DNA from: Actinomadura nitritigenes
GTDB taxonomy: Bacteria > Actinomycetota > Actinomycetes > Streptosporangiales > Streptosporangiaceae
Direction of reading: 5' to 3'
DNA length: 64,000 nt
Assembly (NCBI RefSeq): GCF_017573545.1
Contig: NZ_JAGEOK010000008.1
Span: forward strand, 186,001-250,000
The position numbers were made by a program, and so were the translations under genes. The number at the start of each line of letters is the position of its first letter. Position 1 is the first letter of the stretch. This document shows positions 1 to 7,417 of the stretch, piece after piece. The notes beneath the pieces were generated by a model. That model ran no database searches. It was not told where the DNA came from and saw nothing but the letters and a program-made list of their open reading frames with translations.

Positions 1-106
1 CGGCGACCACCTCCCGGTCGGTGAGCTCCAGCGTGTGGTCGCCGTCCTTGCAGCGGATCCGCGCGGTCCAGGTCGTGGGGCGGTCGGTCAGCAGTTCGGG
101 GGGCAT
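1..106 (-). CDS. 5' end of an unidentified gene, cut by the window edge
   Basis: An ATG at 106 on the minus strand opens a reading frame that runs off the left edge. The 35 visible residues begin MPPELLTDRPTTW. The start is supported by a purine-rich GGAGAGGAGAAGG about 4 bases upstream. The gene lies 72 bases downstream of the short-chain dehydrogenase stop and points the same way, so it may belong to the same transcription unit. Too little is visible to name a family. Confidence 0.55.
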   Translation of the reverse strand, partial: MPPELLTDRPTTWTARIRCKDGDHTLELTDREVVA

Positions 107-178
107 CGATCCTTCTCCTCTCCTGGGGGAGGCCGAGGAGGGCCGCGCGGGGCCGTGCGCCGCACGGCGGGCCCGGCC

Positions 179-1036
179 CTATTGCACGGGGATGCGGGCG
201 AGCAGGCGGGTGGACGCCGGCGAGATGCGGGAGAGGGCGTGCAGCAGGTGGCCCTCGAAGTTCACCGGGACCACGGCCTTGTTCTTGATGATGGCGTCGA
301 CGACCCGCTCGGCGACCTTCTCCGGCGGGTAGTTGCGGAGCCTGAGCGCCTTCTGGCCGCGGGCGCGGGTCCGCTCGCGGTGCGCCGCGTCGCCGCCGAC
401 GAACGTCGCGTTCCTGACGATGTTGGTGCCGGCGAAGCCGGGGCAGACGGCGGTGACGCCGATGCGCGAGGACGCCAGCTCGGCGCGCAGGCACTCGCTG
501 AGCATCAGCACGCCGGCCTTGGTGGTGCAGTAGGCGGGCAGCGACCGGGTCGGTGCGAACGCGGCGGCGGACGCGATGTTGACGATGTGGCCGCCGAAGT
601 TGGGCTTGTCGGGCTTGTTCGGCAGCGCGTTGACGCGCTCGACCATCTGCTTGCCGAACAGCCGCGACCCGTGGATGACGCCCCACAGGTTCACGCCGAG
701 GATGCGGTTCCAGTCCTCGACGCCGTGGTCGAGGAACGGGCCGCTGACGGCGATCCCGGCGTTGTTGACGACGATGTCGGGGACGCGGTGGGCCTCGCGC
801 ACCTCGGCGGCGAACGCCTCCATCGCGGCGGCGTCCGCCACGTCCACCTCGTAGGCGCCGCCGCCCGGGCCGAGGGTCTTGGCGAGCGTCACGGTCCGCT
901 CGGCGGACGGCAGGTCGATGTCGGCCGCCAGGACGGTCGCGCCGCGCTCGGCGAGGGCCAGCGCGATGGCGCGGCCGAACCCGCTTCCGGCCCCGGTGAC
1001 GACGGCGAGCGCCCCATCGAAGTGCGCGAGTGGCAT
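179..1036 (-). CDS. Short-chain dehydrogenase/reductase (SDR)
   Basis: This 285-residue protein is a classical SDR, an NAD(P)-dependent oxidoreductase with a Rossmann fold. The cofactor motif TGAGSGFG lies near residue 15, NNAG near 90 and the catalytic YxxxK (YCTTK) near 160. The ATG at 1036 is preferred because GGAGG sits 6 bases upstream and the Rossmann motif follows at the normal distance. The upstream in-frame extension is arginine-rich junk. It follows the diiron protein gene at a 44-base gap on the same strand. With the nearby monooxygenase this suggests oxidation of a hydrophobic alcohol, but the substrate cannot be read from sequence. Confidence 0.93.
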   Translation of the reverse strand: MPLAHFDGALAVVTGAGSGFGRAIALALAERGATVLAADIDLPSAERTVTLAKTLGPGGGAYEVDVADAAAMEAFAAEVREAHRVPDIVVNNAGIAVSGPFLDHGVEDWNRILGVNLWGVIHGSRLFGKQMVERVNALPNKPDKPNFGGHIVNIASAAAFAPTRSLPAYCTTKAGVLMLSECLRAELASSRIGVTAVCPGFAGTNIVRNATFVGGDAAHRERTRARGQKALRLRNYPPEKVAERVVDAIIKNKAVVPVNFEGHLLHALSRISPASTRLLARIPVQ

Positions 1037-1080
1037 GCAGACCTCCGAGATGTCCCGAGCGGAATGATCCCCAACCGTAC

Positions 1081-2187
1081 TCAGCCCGCCGCGGCGTCCG
1101 CGATGACCGCGTCGACCTCCGCCTTCCGCGCGACCTCCTCGGCCGCGAACCGCTCGGCGTCGAGCTTCTCGGCGATGTCCTCGTCCTGGTTCATCAGCGC
1201 CTCCAGGTCGGCCTTGGACATGTCGAGGACGCCCATGTCGTCGTAGGTCCGCTGGATGCGCTCGCTCCACAGGCCGATGTCCTTGACGCACGGGACGATC
1301 CGGCTGAACAGCAGGCTCTGGAACATCTGCATGTAGGGGGAGTTCTCCACCATCTCATCGACCTCCTTGGGGTCGATGCCGAAGTTGGTCCAGATCTCCC
1401 GGCCGCGGATGCGGTCGCGCATGAGGTAGCAGCCCTCGATGACGAAGTCCTCGCGCTCCTTCAGCTCGGCCGCCGACAGCTGCTTGTAGTAGTCGCGCAG
1501 GGCGAGCCGCCCGAACGCGACGTGCCGGGCCTCGTCCTGCATGACGTAGGCGAGGATCTGCTTGGGCAGCGGCTTGGTGGTGATGTCGCGGATGACGCCG
1601 AAGGCCGCGAGCGCGAGGCCCTCGATGAGCACCTGCATGCCGAGGTAGGGCATGTCCCAGCGGGAGTCGGTGAGGGTCTCGTTCAGCAGGTCCTGCAGCT
1701 TGGTGTTGATCGGGTAGACCATCCCGACCTTCTCGTGCAGGAACCGCGTGAACAGCTCGACGTGCCGGGCCTCGTCCATCGTCTGCGTGGCGGAGTAGAA
1801 CTTGGAGTCCAGGTCCGGCACCGACTCGACGATCCGGGCGGCGGTGATCATCGCGCCCTGCTCGCCGTGCACGAACTGGGAGAACTGCCAGGACGTGGAG
1901 TGCTGCCGCAGCTCGCCGCGCTGCTTCTCGGTCAGCTTGTCCCAGTACTCGGTGCCGTAGATGGCGAGGGACTGGTCGGGGACGCCGAGGACGTCGTACG
2001 GGTCGACCTCCAGGTCCCAGTCGATCCGCTTGACCGAGTCCCACTGCTTGTCCTTGCCCTTCTGGTACAGGGCGAGGAGGCGGTCGCGGCCGTCGTCGTA
2101 CTCCCAGGTGAACCGGGCGTCGCCGGCCAGCGGCACGTTCCAGGTGGACTTGTCGACGGGCTCGGTGTAAAGGTCATGGGTCGACAC
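1081..2187 (-). CDS. Ferritin-like diiron protein (putative oxygenase)
   Basis: This 368-residue protein has the ferritin-like/ribonucleotide-reductase-like four-helix arrangement. It carries two DEARH motifs (in DEARHVELF and DEARHVAFG) plus glutamates in HGEQGAM and IEGLAL, which are the expected ligands of a carboxylate-bridged diiron site. Such proteins activate O2 for hydroxylation, desaturation or N-oxygenation; the substrate here is unknown. The GTG at 2187 is chosen because GGGGAGGA sits just upstream and residues further out would be translated operator DNA. The gene is divergent from a tetR gene, with two identical palindromes between them, so it is very probably that regulator's target. 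The SDR downstream may be co-transcribed. Confidence 0.9.
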   Translation of the reverse strand: MSTHDLYTEPVDKSTWNVPLAGDARFTWEYDDGRDRLLALYQKGKDKQWDSVKRIDWDLEVDPYDVLGVPDQSLAIYGTEYWDKLTEKQRGELRQHSTSWQFSQFVHGEQGAMITAARIVESVPDLDSKFYSATQTMDEARHVELFTRFLHEKVGMVYPINTKLQDLLNETLTDSRWDMPYLGMQVLIEGLALAAFGVIRDITTKPLPKQILAYVMQDEARHVAFGRLALRDYYKQLSAAELKEREDFVIEGCYLMRDRIRGREIWTNFGIDPKEVDEMVENSPYMQMFQSLLFSRIVPCVKDIGLWSERIQRTYDDMGVLDMSKADLEALMNQDEDIAEKLDAERFAAEEVARKAEVDAVIADAAAG

Positions 2188-2209
2188 GGGCGTTCCTCCC
2201 CGAGGTGCG

Positions 2210-2242
2210 ACGTACGATGTACGTAAGACGTACGTTGTACGT
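2210..2242. promoter_or_regulatory. Two tandem TetR-type operators
   Basis: Two 15-bp sites, ACGTACGATGTACGT (2210-2224) and ACGTACGTTGTACGT (2228-2242), each have the form ACGTAC-N3-GTACGT with perfect arms. They are 18 bp apart centre to centre. They sit between the diiron gene (start 2187, minus) and the tetR gene (start 2294, plus), where an autoregulating TetR repressor would bind. Confidence 0.85.
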
Positions 2243-2293
2243 ACCGTGTCACGGTGCACTTACGGGTGTCAACGGCGGGAAGGGACGGGACCG

Positions 2294-2965
2294 ATGAACG
2301 GCGACGTGACGTCCGACACGCCGGCGCCGCGACCCGTCCTGACCAGGGCGCGGATCGTGCAGGCGGCGGTCGGGCTGATCGAGCGGGAGGGCACGGGCGC
2401 GCTGTCCATGCGCCGCGTGGCGGGCGAGCTGGGCGTCGCGGTGATGTCGCTCTACAACCACGTGCCGAACAAGGACGCGCTGCTCGAGGGCGTCGCCGAG
2501 CACGTCATCGCCGGCCTGGAGCTGGAGGACGACCCCGACGAGCCGTGGCAGACGAGGGCGCGCGCCCTCGTGCGGGCGTTCCGGAAGGTCGCGCACGACT
2601 ACCCGCGCTGCATGACGATCGTCCTCACCCACAAGATCGACACCCAGCTCGGGCTGCGCCCCGCCGAGCGGGCCCTCGCGCTCGCCGACGCCGCCGGCTT
2701 CGACGGCCCCACCTCGGTGCGGATCATGCGGGCGCTGATGGCCTATGCCCTCGGCGCGCAGCTCCGCGAGACCGGCGTCGTGAAGACGCTGGACAACCTC
2801 GTCGAGACCCAGGCCGACTCGTGGGCGAAGCTCGACGCCGCCGAGTTCCCGCACGTGGTCGCGCTCTCCGAGGAACTGGCCAGCCACGACCCGGAGACCG
2901 ACTTCGAGTTCGGCCTCGACCTGCTCATCGGCGCCCTCGACGCCCTCCCGCGCGGGGCGGAGTAA
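2294..2965 (+). CDS. TetR-family regulator with TetR-class C-terminal domain
   Basis: This 223-residue protein has an N-terminal helix-turn-helix of the TetR type (residues about 18-65, including MRRVAGELGVAVMSLYNHVP). The C-terminal part resembles the tetracycline-repressor-type ligand domain. The ATG at 2294 is preferred over the longer frame because GGGAAGGGACGGG lies upstream and the longer frame runs through the operator region. It is divergent from the diiron protein gene and separated from it by two perfect palindromes, so it probably represses that gene and itself. The ligand is unknown. Confidence 0.93.
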   Translation: MNGDVTSDTPAPRPVLTRARIVQAAVGLIEREGTGALSMRRVAGELGVAVMSLYNHVPNKDALLEGVAEHVIAGLELEDDPDEPWQTRARALVRAFRKVAHDYPRCMTIVLTHKIDTQLGLRPAERALALADAAGFDGPTSVRIMRALMAYALGAQLRETGVVKTLDNLVETQADSWAKLDAAEFPHVVALSEELASHDPETDFEFGLDLLIGALDALPRGAE

Positions 2966-2974
2966 GGCGCCCGG

Positions 2975-3592
2975 TCAGGCGAGGTAGGGGCTGAGGCCCT
3001 TCCAGCAGAAGTCGGTCATGTAGCGCGCCGCGTCCTCGGCGGTCACCTCGGGATGCCAGGTCCGCCACTGGGCGAGCCGCTCGCACGCGCCGATGATGAT
3101 CTCGGTGAACGCGGCGATCGCGGGCTCGCCCGCCTGCGGGGCGAAGGCGGCGAGCACCCCGGAGATCAGCTCGCTCTGCTGCCGGCGGGTCGCCTCCACC
3201 GCCTCGACGGTCTCCTGCGACCCGGCGGCCGGCTCGCGCAGCAGCATCGCGAACGACTTGCTGTGCGCGTCGATGAACCCGAAGTAGGCGACCATGCCGC
3301 GCCACAGGATGTCCTCCGGGTCGGTGGCGCCCGCCATGGCCTTCTGGGTGACGTCCAGCAGCTCGGCCTTGGAGCGGCCGACGCACGCGACGAGCAGCCC
3401 GTCCTTGGAGCCGAAGTACTCGTAGAGCATCGGCTTGGAGACGCCGCAGCGCTCGGCGATCTCGTCCATCGAGGTGCCCTGGTAGCCGCGCTCGCCGAAC
3501 ACCTGCTCCGCCACGTCCAGCATCTGGCGCTCGCGCTCCGCGCGCGACATCCGGCGGCGGCGCTGCGGACGGTGCGGTGTGGCGGCGCTCAC
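2975..3592 (-). CDS. TetR-family regulator of the adjacent monooxygenase
   Basis: This 205-residue TetR protein has a helix-turn-helix at about residues 30-75 (TSMDEIAERCGVSKPMLYEYF) and a C-terminal ligand-binding region typical of TetR_C-type regulators. The GTG at 3592 gives the longest sensible protein. An internal ATG near 3550 would still retain the whole DNA-binding domain, so the start is not fully settled. It ends 9 bases from the convergent tetR gene. It is divergent from the flavin monooxygenase gene at 3677 with palindromes in between, which points to local repression of that gene. Confidence 0.9.
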   Translation of the reverse strand: MSAATPHRPQRRRRMSRAERERQMLDVAEQVFGERGYQGTSMDEIAERCGVSKPMLYEYFGSKDGLLVACVGRSKAELLDVTQKAMAGATDPEDILWRGMVAYFGFIDAHSKSFAMLLREPAAGSQETVEAVEATRRQQSELISGVLAAFAPQAGEPAIAAFTEIIIGACERLAQWRTWHPEVTAEDAARYMTDFCWKGLSPYLA

Positions 3593-3613
3593 AGCGGAAT
3601 CCCATCTGTTGGA

Positions 3614-3660
3614 CCTACCGTCAGTAAGCTACCCATAGTAACTTACTCCGAGTAGGTTAC
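3614..3660. promoter_or_regulatory. Paired inverted repeats in the tetR/monooxygenase divergent promoter
   Basis: A 23-bp near-perfect palindrome at 3638-3660 has arms GTAACTTACTC and GAGTAGGTTAC around one central base. A related half-conserved copy in the opposite orientation (GTAGCTTACTGACGGTAGGT read on the minus strand) lies at 3615-3634. AGTAAG/CTTACT arms also link the two sites. Their position between divergent tetR and monooxygenase genes fits TetR operators. Confidence 0.75.
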
Positions 3661-3676
3661 CGCGAGAGGACGGGAT

Positions 3677-5140
3677 ATGAGCGAGCGCGCCCCGGCGATC
3701 GTCATCATCGGCTCCGGCTTCGCCGGGCTCGGCATGGCCATCCGCCTGAAGCAGTCCGGCTTCCACGACTTCGTCATCCTGGAGAAGAGCGAGGCCCTCG
3801 GCGGGACCTGGCACGACAACACCTATCCCGGCTGCGCCTGCGACGTCCCGTCGCACATGTACTCCTTCTCCTTCGAGCTCAACCCGGGCTGGTCCCGGAT
3901 GTTCGCCCCGCAGCCCGAGATCCGCTCCTACATGGAGCGCACCGCCGACAAGTACCGCGTCCGCGAGCACATCCGCTTCGGCAGCCACGTCGACAGCATG
4001 GAGTACCAGGACGACGCGCGCCGGTGGAACGTCACCCTCACCGACGGGACCGTCCTCACCCCCCGGGCCGTCGTCTCCGGCATCGGCGCCCTGCACATCC
4101 CCTCGTTCCCCGACCTGCCGGGCATCGAGAGGTTCGAGGGCACCACCTTCCACTCCGCCGAGTGGGACCACTCCTACGACCTCACCGGGAAGCGCGTCGC
4201 CGTCATCGGGACGGGCGCGTCCGCGATCCAGTTCGTCCCGCAGGTCGCGAAGAAGGCCGAGGAGCTGGTGCTGTTCCAGCGGACGCCGCCGTGGATCCAG
4301 CCCAAGCCCGACTTCACCTTCCCCAAGCCCGTCCGCACCGCGTTCGGCAAGGTGCCCGGCGCCGCCCGCGCGTTCCGCAACGGCATCTACTGGGCCCTGG
4401 AGGCCCGCGCGATCGGCTTCACCATCGACCCACGGCTGTCCTTCCCCCAGGAGAAGCTCGCCCGCCGGCACCTGGAGAAGCAGATCCCCGACCCGGAGCT
4501 GCGTGCCAAGGTCACGCCGGACTACACCATCGGCTGCAAGCGCATCCTGCTCTCCAACGACTACTATCCGGCCCTGACCCGCCCGAACGTGACCGTCGAG
4601 ACGTCCGGCATCGCCGAGGTGCGGGAGCGCTCCGTCGTCACGGAGGACGGCGAGGAGTACGAGGTCGACTGCATCGTCTACGGCACCGGGTTCAAGGTGG
4701 TCGACGCGCTCAACGAGCTGCGCGTCACCGGCCGCGACGGCGTCAAGCTCCAGGAGATCTGGGCGGACGGCATCGAGGCGCACCGCGGCACCACGATCCC
4801 CGGCATGCCGAACTTCTTCATGCTGCTCGGCCCGAACACCGGCCTCGGCCACAACTCCGTCGTCTTCATGATCGAGGTGCAGATCCAGCAGGTGCTCAGC
4901 TGCCTGCGGCTGCTGCAGGAGTCCGGCGCCGTCGCGATCGAGCCGAAGCCCGAGGCGTCCCGCCGCTTCAACGACCGGATGCAGCGGCGGCTGCGCCGCG
5001 CCGTCTGGCACGAGGGCGGCTGCAACAGCTGGTACCTCGACGACCAGGGCGTCAACCGGACGCTGTGGCCCGGCCACACCTTCGAGTTCTGGGCCGGCAA
5101 CCGCAAGGCCAAGCCGGAGGAGTACGTCCTCACACGCTAG
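3677..5140 (+). CDS. Flavin-containing (Baeyer-Villiger-type) monooxygenase
   Basis: This 487-residue cytosolic FAD/NADPH monooxygenase has the FAD motif GSGFAGLG near residue 13, then GGTWHDNTYPGCACD and the BVMO-type fingerprint FEGTTFHSAEWDH around residue 155. A second Rossmann motif (GTGASA) lies near 180. The family inserts oxygen next to ketones or oxidises soft nucleophiles; the substrate is not readable. The ATG at 3677 has GAGAGGA about 7 bases upstream. It is divergent from its probable TetR repressor. A deazaflavin-type reductase gene follows after 51 bases and may be co-transcribed. Confidence 0.94.
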   Translation: MSERAPAIVIIGSGFAGLGMAIRLKQSGFHDFVILEKSEALGGTWHDNTYPGCACDVPSHMYSFSFELNPGWSRMFAPQPEIRSYMERTADKYRVREHIRFGSHVDSMEYQDDARRWNVTLTDGTVLTPRAVVSGIGALHIPSFPDLPGIERFEGTTFHSAEWDHSYDLTGKRVAVIGTGASAIQFVPQVAKKAEELVLFQRTPPWIQPKPDFTFPKPVRTAFGKVPGAARAFRNGIYWALEARAIGFTIDPRLSFPQEKLARRHLEKQIPDPELRAKVTPDYTIGCKRILLSNDYYPALTRPNVTVETSGIAEVRERSVVTEDGEEYEVDCIVYGTGFKVVDALNELRVTGRDGVKLQEIWADGIEAHRGTTIPGMPNFFMLLGPNTGLGHNSVVFMIEVQIQQVLSCLRLLQESGAVAIEPKPEASRRFNDRMQRRLRRAVWHEGGCNSWYLDDQGVNRTLWPGHTFEFWAGNRKAKPEEYVLTR

Positions 5141-5191
5141 GCGGCGGCCCCGCCGGATGCGCGGGTGCCGGGGACGTGTTAGGCAGGGGGC

Positions 5192-5572
5192 ATGCCCAAG
5201 CCACTGATGCCGCGGCGCCTGCGCCGCATCAACAAGGCCGTCACGAACCGGGTGCAGGGCGTCTACGCGCCCTACCTGCCGCCGCTCGCGGTCATCGTCC
5301 ACAAGGGGCGGACGTCCGGACGGGAGTACCGGACGCCCGTCACCGCGTTCCGCAGCGGCGACCGGCTCATCGTCGGCCTGCCGTACGGGGCCGACACCGA
5401 CTGGGTGCGCAACCTGCTCGCCGAGGGGCGCGGCGGGGTGGAGCGGCTCGGCCGCGTCCGGCGGATCGCCCACCCGCGCGTGCTCACCGCCGCCGACGCC
5501 GCCGAACTGCCGCCCGCCGCGCGGGCCGTCACGCGCTACATGGACGTGCTGGTCGCCGACCTGGACGGCTGA
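5192..5572 (+). CDS. Nitroreductase-family deazaflavin (F420)-dependent oxidoreductase
   Basis: This 126-residue protein matches the small split-barrel DUF385/Ddn family of F420H2-dependent reductases in length and motifs. KGRTSGREYRTPV near residue 40 and YGADTDWVRNLLAEG near residue 67 are typical. Such enzymes transfer hydride from reduced F420 to quinones, nitro groups or enones. The ATG at 5192 follows GGCAGGGGG. It sits downstream of the monooxygenase on the same strand and could act in the same oxidative pathway; that link is inference. Confidence 0.85.
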   Translation: MPKPLMPRRLRRINKAVTNRVQGVYAPYLPPLAVIVHKGRTSGREYRTPVTAFRSGDRLIVGLPYGADTDWVRNLLAEGRGGVERLGRVRRIAHPRVLTAADAAELPPAARAVTRYMDVLVADLDG

Positions 5573-5623
5573 CCTGGACGACCGGCCCGGACGACCGGAA
5601 CGGACGGCCTGGACGGGGCCCGG

Positions 5624-6271
5624 CTACTTCTCCGGCGCGAACATCGGCCGGAAGCCCGCGACGAGCTGCCGGACCACCGGCCGCTGCTCGTCGGGCGTGC
5701 GGCCGCGCAGGTCGTGGACCGGGTCGAGGCCGTCGTAGTAGGGCGCGAGCGCCAGGAACGGCAGCAGCGTGAGGATCATCGTGGCGAGGACCTGGAGGTC
5801 GGCGTCCTCGCGGATGCCGCCCTGCGCCTTCCACAGCTCCAGCGTCGGATGGATGACCTGCAGGTAGTGCTGGTTCGCGGTGTCGCGCACCACCGACCGG
5901 ACGCTGTTGTCCAGTTCGAAGTTCGTCGCGGCCGTGACCGCCCGCTCCAGCGGGTGGTCGGCCATGTACTCGGTCCAGTCGCACAGGACGTCGAACAGCC
6001 ACTCGTCGAAGGACTGGTCGAAGTCGACGCGGGCGATCCGCCGCTCCATCTCCTCGCGGATCCGGCGCGACGCCTCGTCGCAGACGAACGCGAAGAACTC
6101 CAGCTTGTCGCTGAAGTACTGGAACAGCGACCCCTTGGCGATGCCGGCCTCGCGGGCGATGGTGTTGAGGCTGCCGGTGGAGTACCCGTGCTCTCCGAAC
6201 TCGCGCATCGCCACCTCGAGCACCCGTTCCCGCTTGGCGACGTTGAGGCGGAACCACGTGGACGTTGGCAT
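5624..6271 (-). CDS. TetR-family regulator
   Basis: This 215-residue protein has a TetR helix-turn-helix (SLNTIAREAGIAKGSLFQYF, about residues 32-52) and a C-terminal ligand domain. The ATG at 6271 is chosen because AAGGGG precedes it and it places the helix-turn-helix at the usual distance. The gene overlaps nothing and converges with the F420-type reductase gene. Its own upstream gene on the same strand is the uronate dehydrogenase-like gene, 80 bases away. No palindrome clear enough to call an operator was seen at its start. Confidence 0.9.
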   Translation of the reverse strand: MPTSTWFRLNVAKRERVLEVAMREFGEHGYSTGSLNTIAREAGIAKGSLFQYFSDKLEFFAFVCDEASRRIREEMERRIARVDFDQSFDEWLFDVLCDWTEYMADHPLERAVTAATNFELDNSVRSVVRDTANQHYLQVIHPTLELWKAQGGIREDADLQVLATMILTLLPFLALAPYYDGLDPVHDLRGRTPDEQRPVVRQLVAGFRPMFAPEK

Positions 6272-6351
6272 GGACCCCTTCGACTTTCCGTCAGGAACCG
6301 GTAACCCTGAGGTCAGGATAACCGTCCATCGCATCTCGTGTGAACCAAATG

Positions 6352-7155
6352 TCACTCTCGCGCGTCGGTCTCCGCGTCCGCGGCCGGCTCCAGGTACCGC
6401 AGCGTGAACTCGGCGGAGGCGAAGTCGCCGCCCTGCGGGGTCCCCGGCCCGACGAACGTGTCCGGAATGCCGTGGTCGGCGGCGTCGTCGAGGGGCCGGT
6501 AGCCGAGCCGGTCGTCCAGCTCCCAGAACCGCCGCGCGTTCGCCGACACCGCGTACGCCGCGAGGAACCCCGGCGCCGGGACGGTCAGCGCCGCCAGCAC
6601 GAAGCCGGCGCAGTCCCGGTGGCTCAGCCAGGTCGCCAGGTGCCGCGGCTCGTCCGGCACCGCGTCGAGGCTGCCGATGCGCAGGCACACCACGTCCAGC
6701 CCGAACTTGTCGACGTACAGCCGCGCGAGCGCCTCCACCGCGACCTTGCTGACCCCGTACAGGCCGTCCGGGCGCGGCGGCATCTCCGCCGACACCGTCT
6801 CGGTGGACGGGTACAGGCCGGTCAGCCGGTTGCTGCTCGCCAGCACCACCCGCCGCACGCCGGTCACCCGCGCCGCCTCCAGCATCCGCTGCGTGCCGAG
6901 GATGTTGCCCTCGACCAGCTCGGGGAACGGCGCCTCGTCGCGCACCCCGGCGAGATGGACGATCGCGTCCGCGCCCGCGACGATGTCCGCCGCGTCCGAC
7001 AGGTCGGTGCGGTGCACCACCTCGTTCGGCGCCTCCGCCTCCAGCGGCACCCGGTCGGCGAGCACCAGCGTGCCCGCCGCCTCGCGCAGCGGCCCCCGCA
7101 CGGCGGACCCGACCCGGCCCGCCGCCCCCGTCAACACGATCCTTCCCAACGTCAT
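6352..7155 (-). CDS. NAD-dependent epimerase/dehydratase, uronate dehydrogenase-like
   Basis: This 267-residue extended-SDR protein has GAAGRVG at residue 10, SSN near 107 and the catalytic YGVSK near 135. Its length and the run DGLYGVSKVAVEALARLY closely match bacterial uronate dehydrogenases, which oxidise glucuronate or galacturonate to the aldarolactone with NAD+. The assignment to that activity rests on remembered family similarity. The ATG at 7155 is the only good start. It lies upstream of a tetR gene on the same strand. Confidence 0.82.
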   Translation of the reverse strand: MTLGRIVLTGAAGRVGSAVRGPLREAAGTLVLADRVPLEAEAPNEVVHRTDLSDAADIVAGADAIVHLAGVRDEAPFPELVEGNILGTQRMLEAARVTGVRRVVLASSNRLTGLYPSTETVSAEMPPRPDGLYGVSKVAVEALARLYVDKFGLDVVCLRIGSLDAVPDEPRHLATWLSHRDCAGFVLAALTVPAPGFLAAYAVSANARRFWELDDRLGYRPLDDAADHGIPDTFVGPGTPQGGDFASAEFTLRYLEPAADAETDARE

Positions 7156-7204
7156 GGTCAGCAGTGTCGCAGTGTTGATGCAATCCCGGCCCAGCGGGCT
7201 CGCC

Positions 7205-7313
7205 TGGCGGCTCGCCCGCTGACCGTGATCGGGCGAGCGCGACCTCGCTTCGCGAGCTTCCCGGTGGGGCTCGCCTTCGGCATCGCCCCACCGGTCAGAT
7301 AGCGCGCTCGCGT
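7205..7313. repeat. Dispersed structured repeat, copy 1 (two hairpins)
   Basis: This stretch between divergent genes is homologous to 38257-38361. It contains GACCGTGATCGGG, then a small hairpin (GCGAG/CTCGC) and a larger one with stem CCGGTGGGGC (7261-7270) and GCCCCACCGG (7285-7294) around a 14-base loop. Both stems show compensatory differences relative to the other copy, which suggests that structure is conserved. Confidence 0.65.
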
Positions 7314-7401
7314 GGCGGTTCGGGTGCGAGCGGGTTCGCTCTGCGGGTCAGGTGGCGTGCTTGCGTGGCGGTTCGGGTGCGAGCGGGTTCGCTCTGCGGG
7401 T
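7311..7401. repeat. 53-bp tandem duplication upstream of the hypothetical gene
   Basis: A 38-base block starting CGTGGCGGTTCGGGTGCGAG occurs identically at 7311-7348 and 7364-7401, a period of 53 bp. Flanking bases before each copy are also similar. The duplication ends just before the -10 box of the gene at 7418. Confidence 0.85.
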
Positions 7402-7404
7402 GGC

Positions 7405-7410
7405 TAGATT
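7405..7410 (+). promoter_or_regulatory. Leaderless-type -10 box (TAGATT)
   Basis: TAGATT lies 7 bases before the ATG at 7418. This TANNNT-to-start distance is the one seen for leaderless actinobacterial transcripts, and no Shine-Dalgarno sequence is present. Confidence 0.6.
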
Positions 7411-7417
7411 CGTCGGC

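Noticed and set aside
3629-5473. A 614-codon minus-strand frame opposite the flavin monooxygenase
   Set aside because: It has no recognisable motif and is fully antisense to a gene with clear FAD and BVMO motifs.
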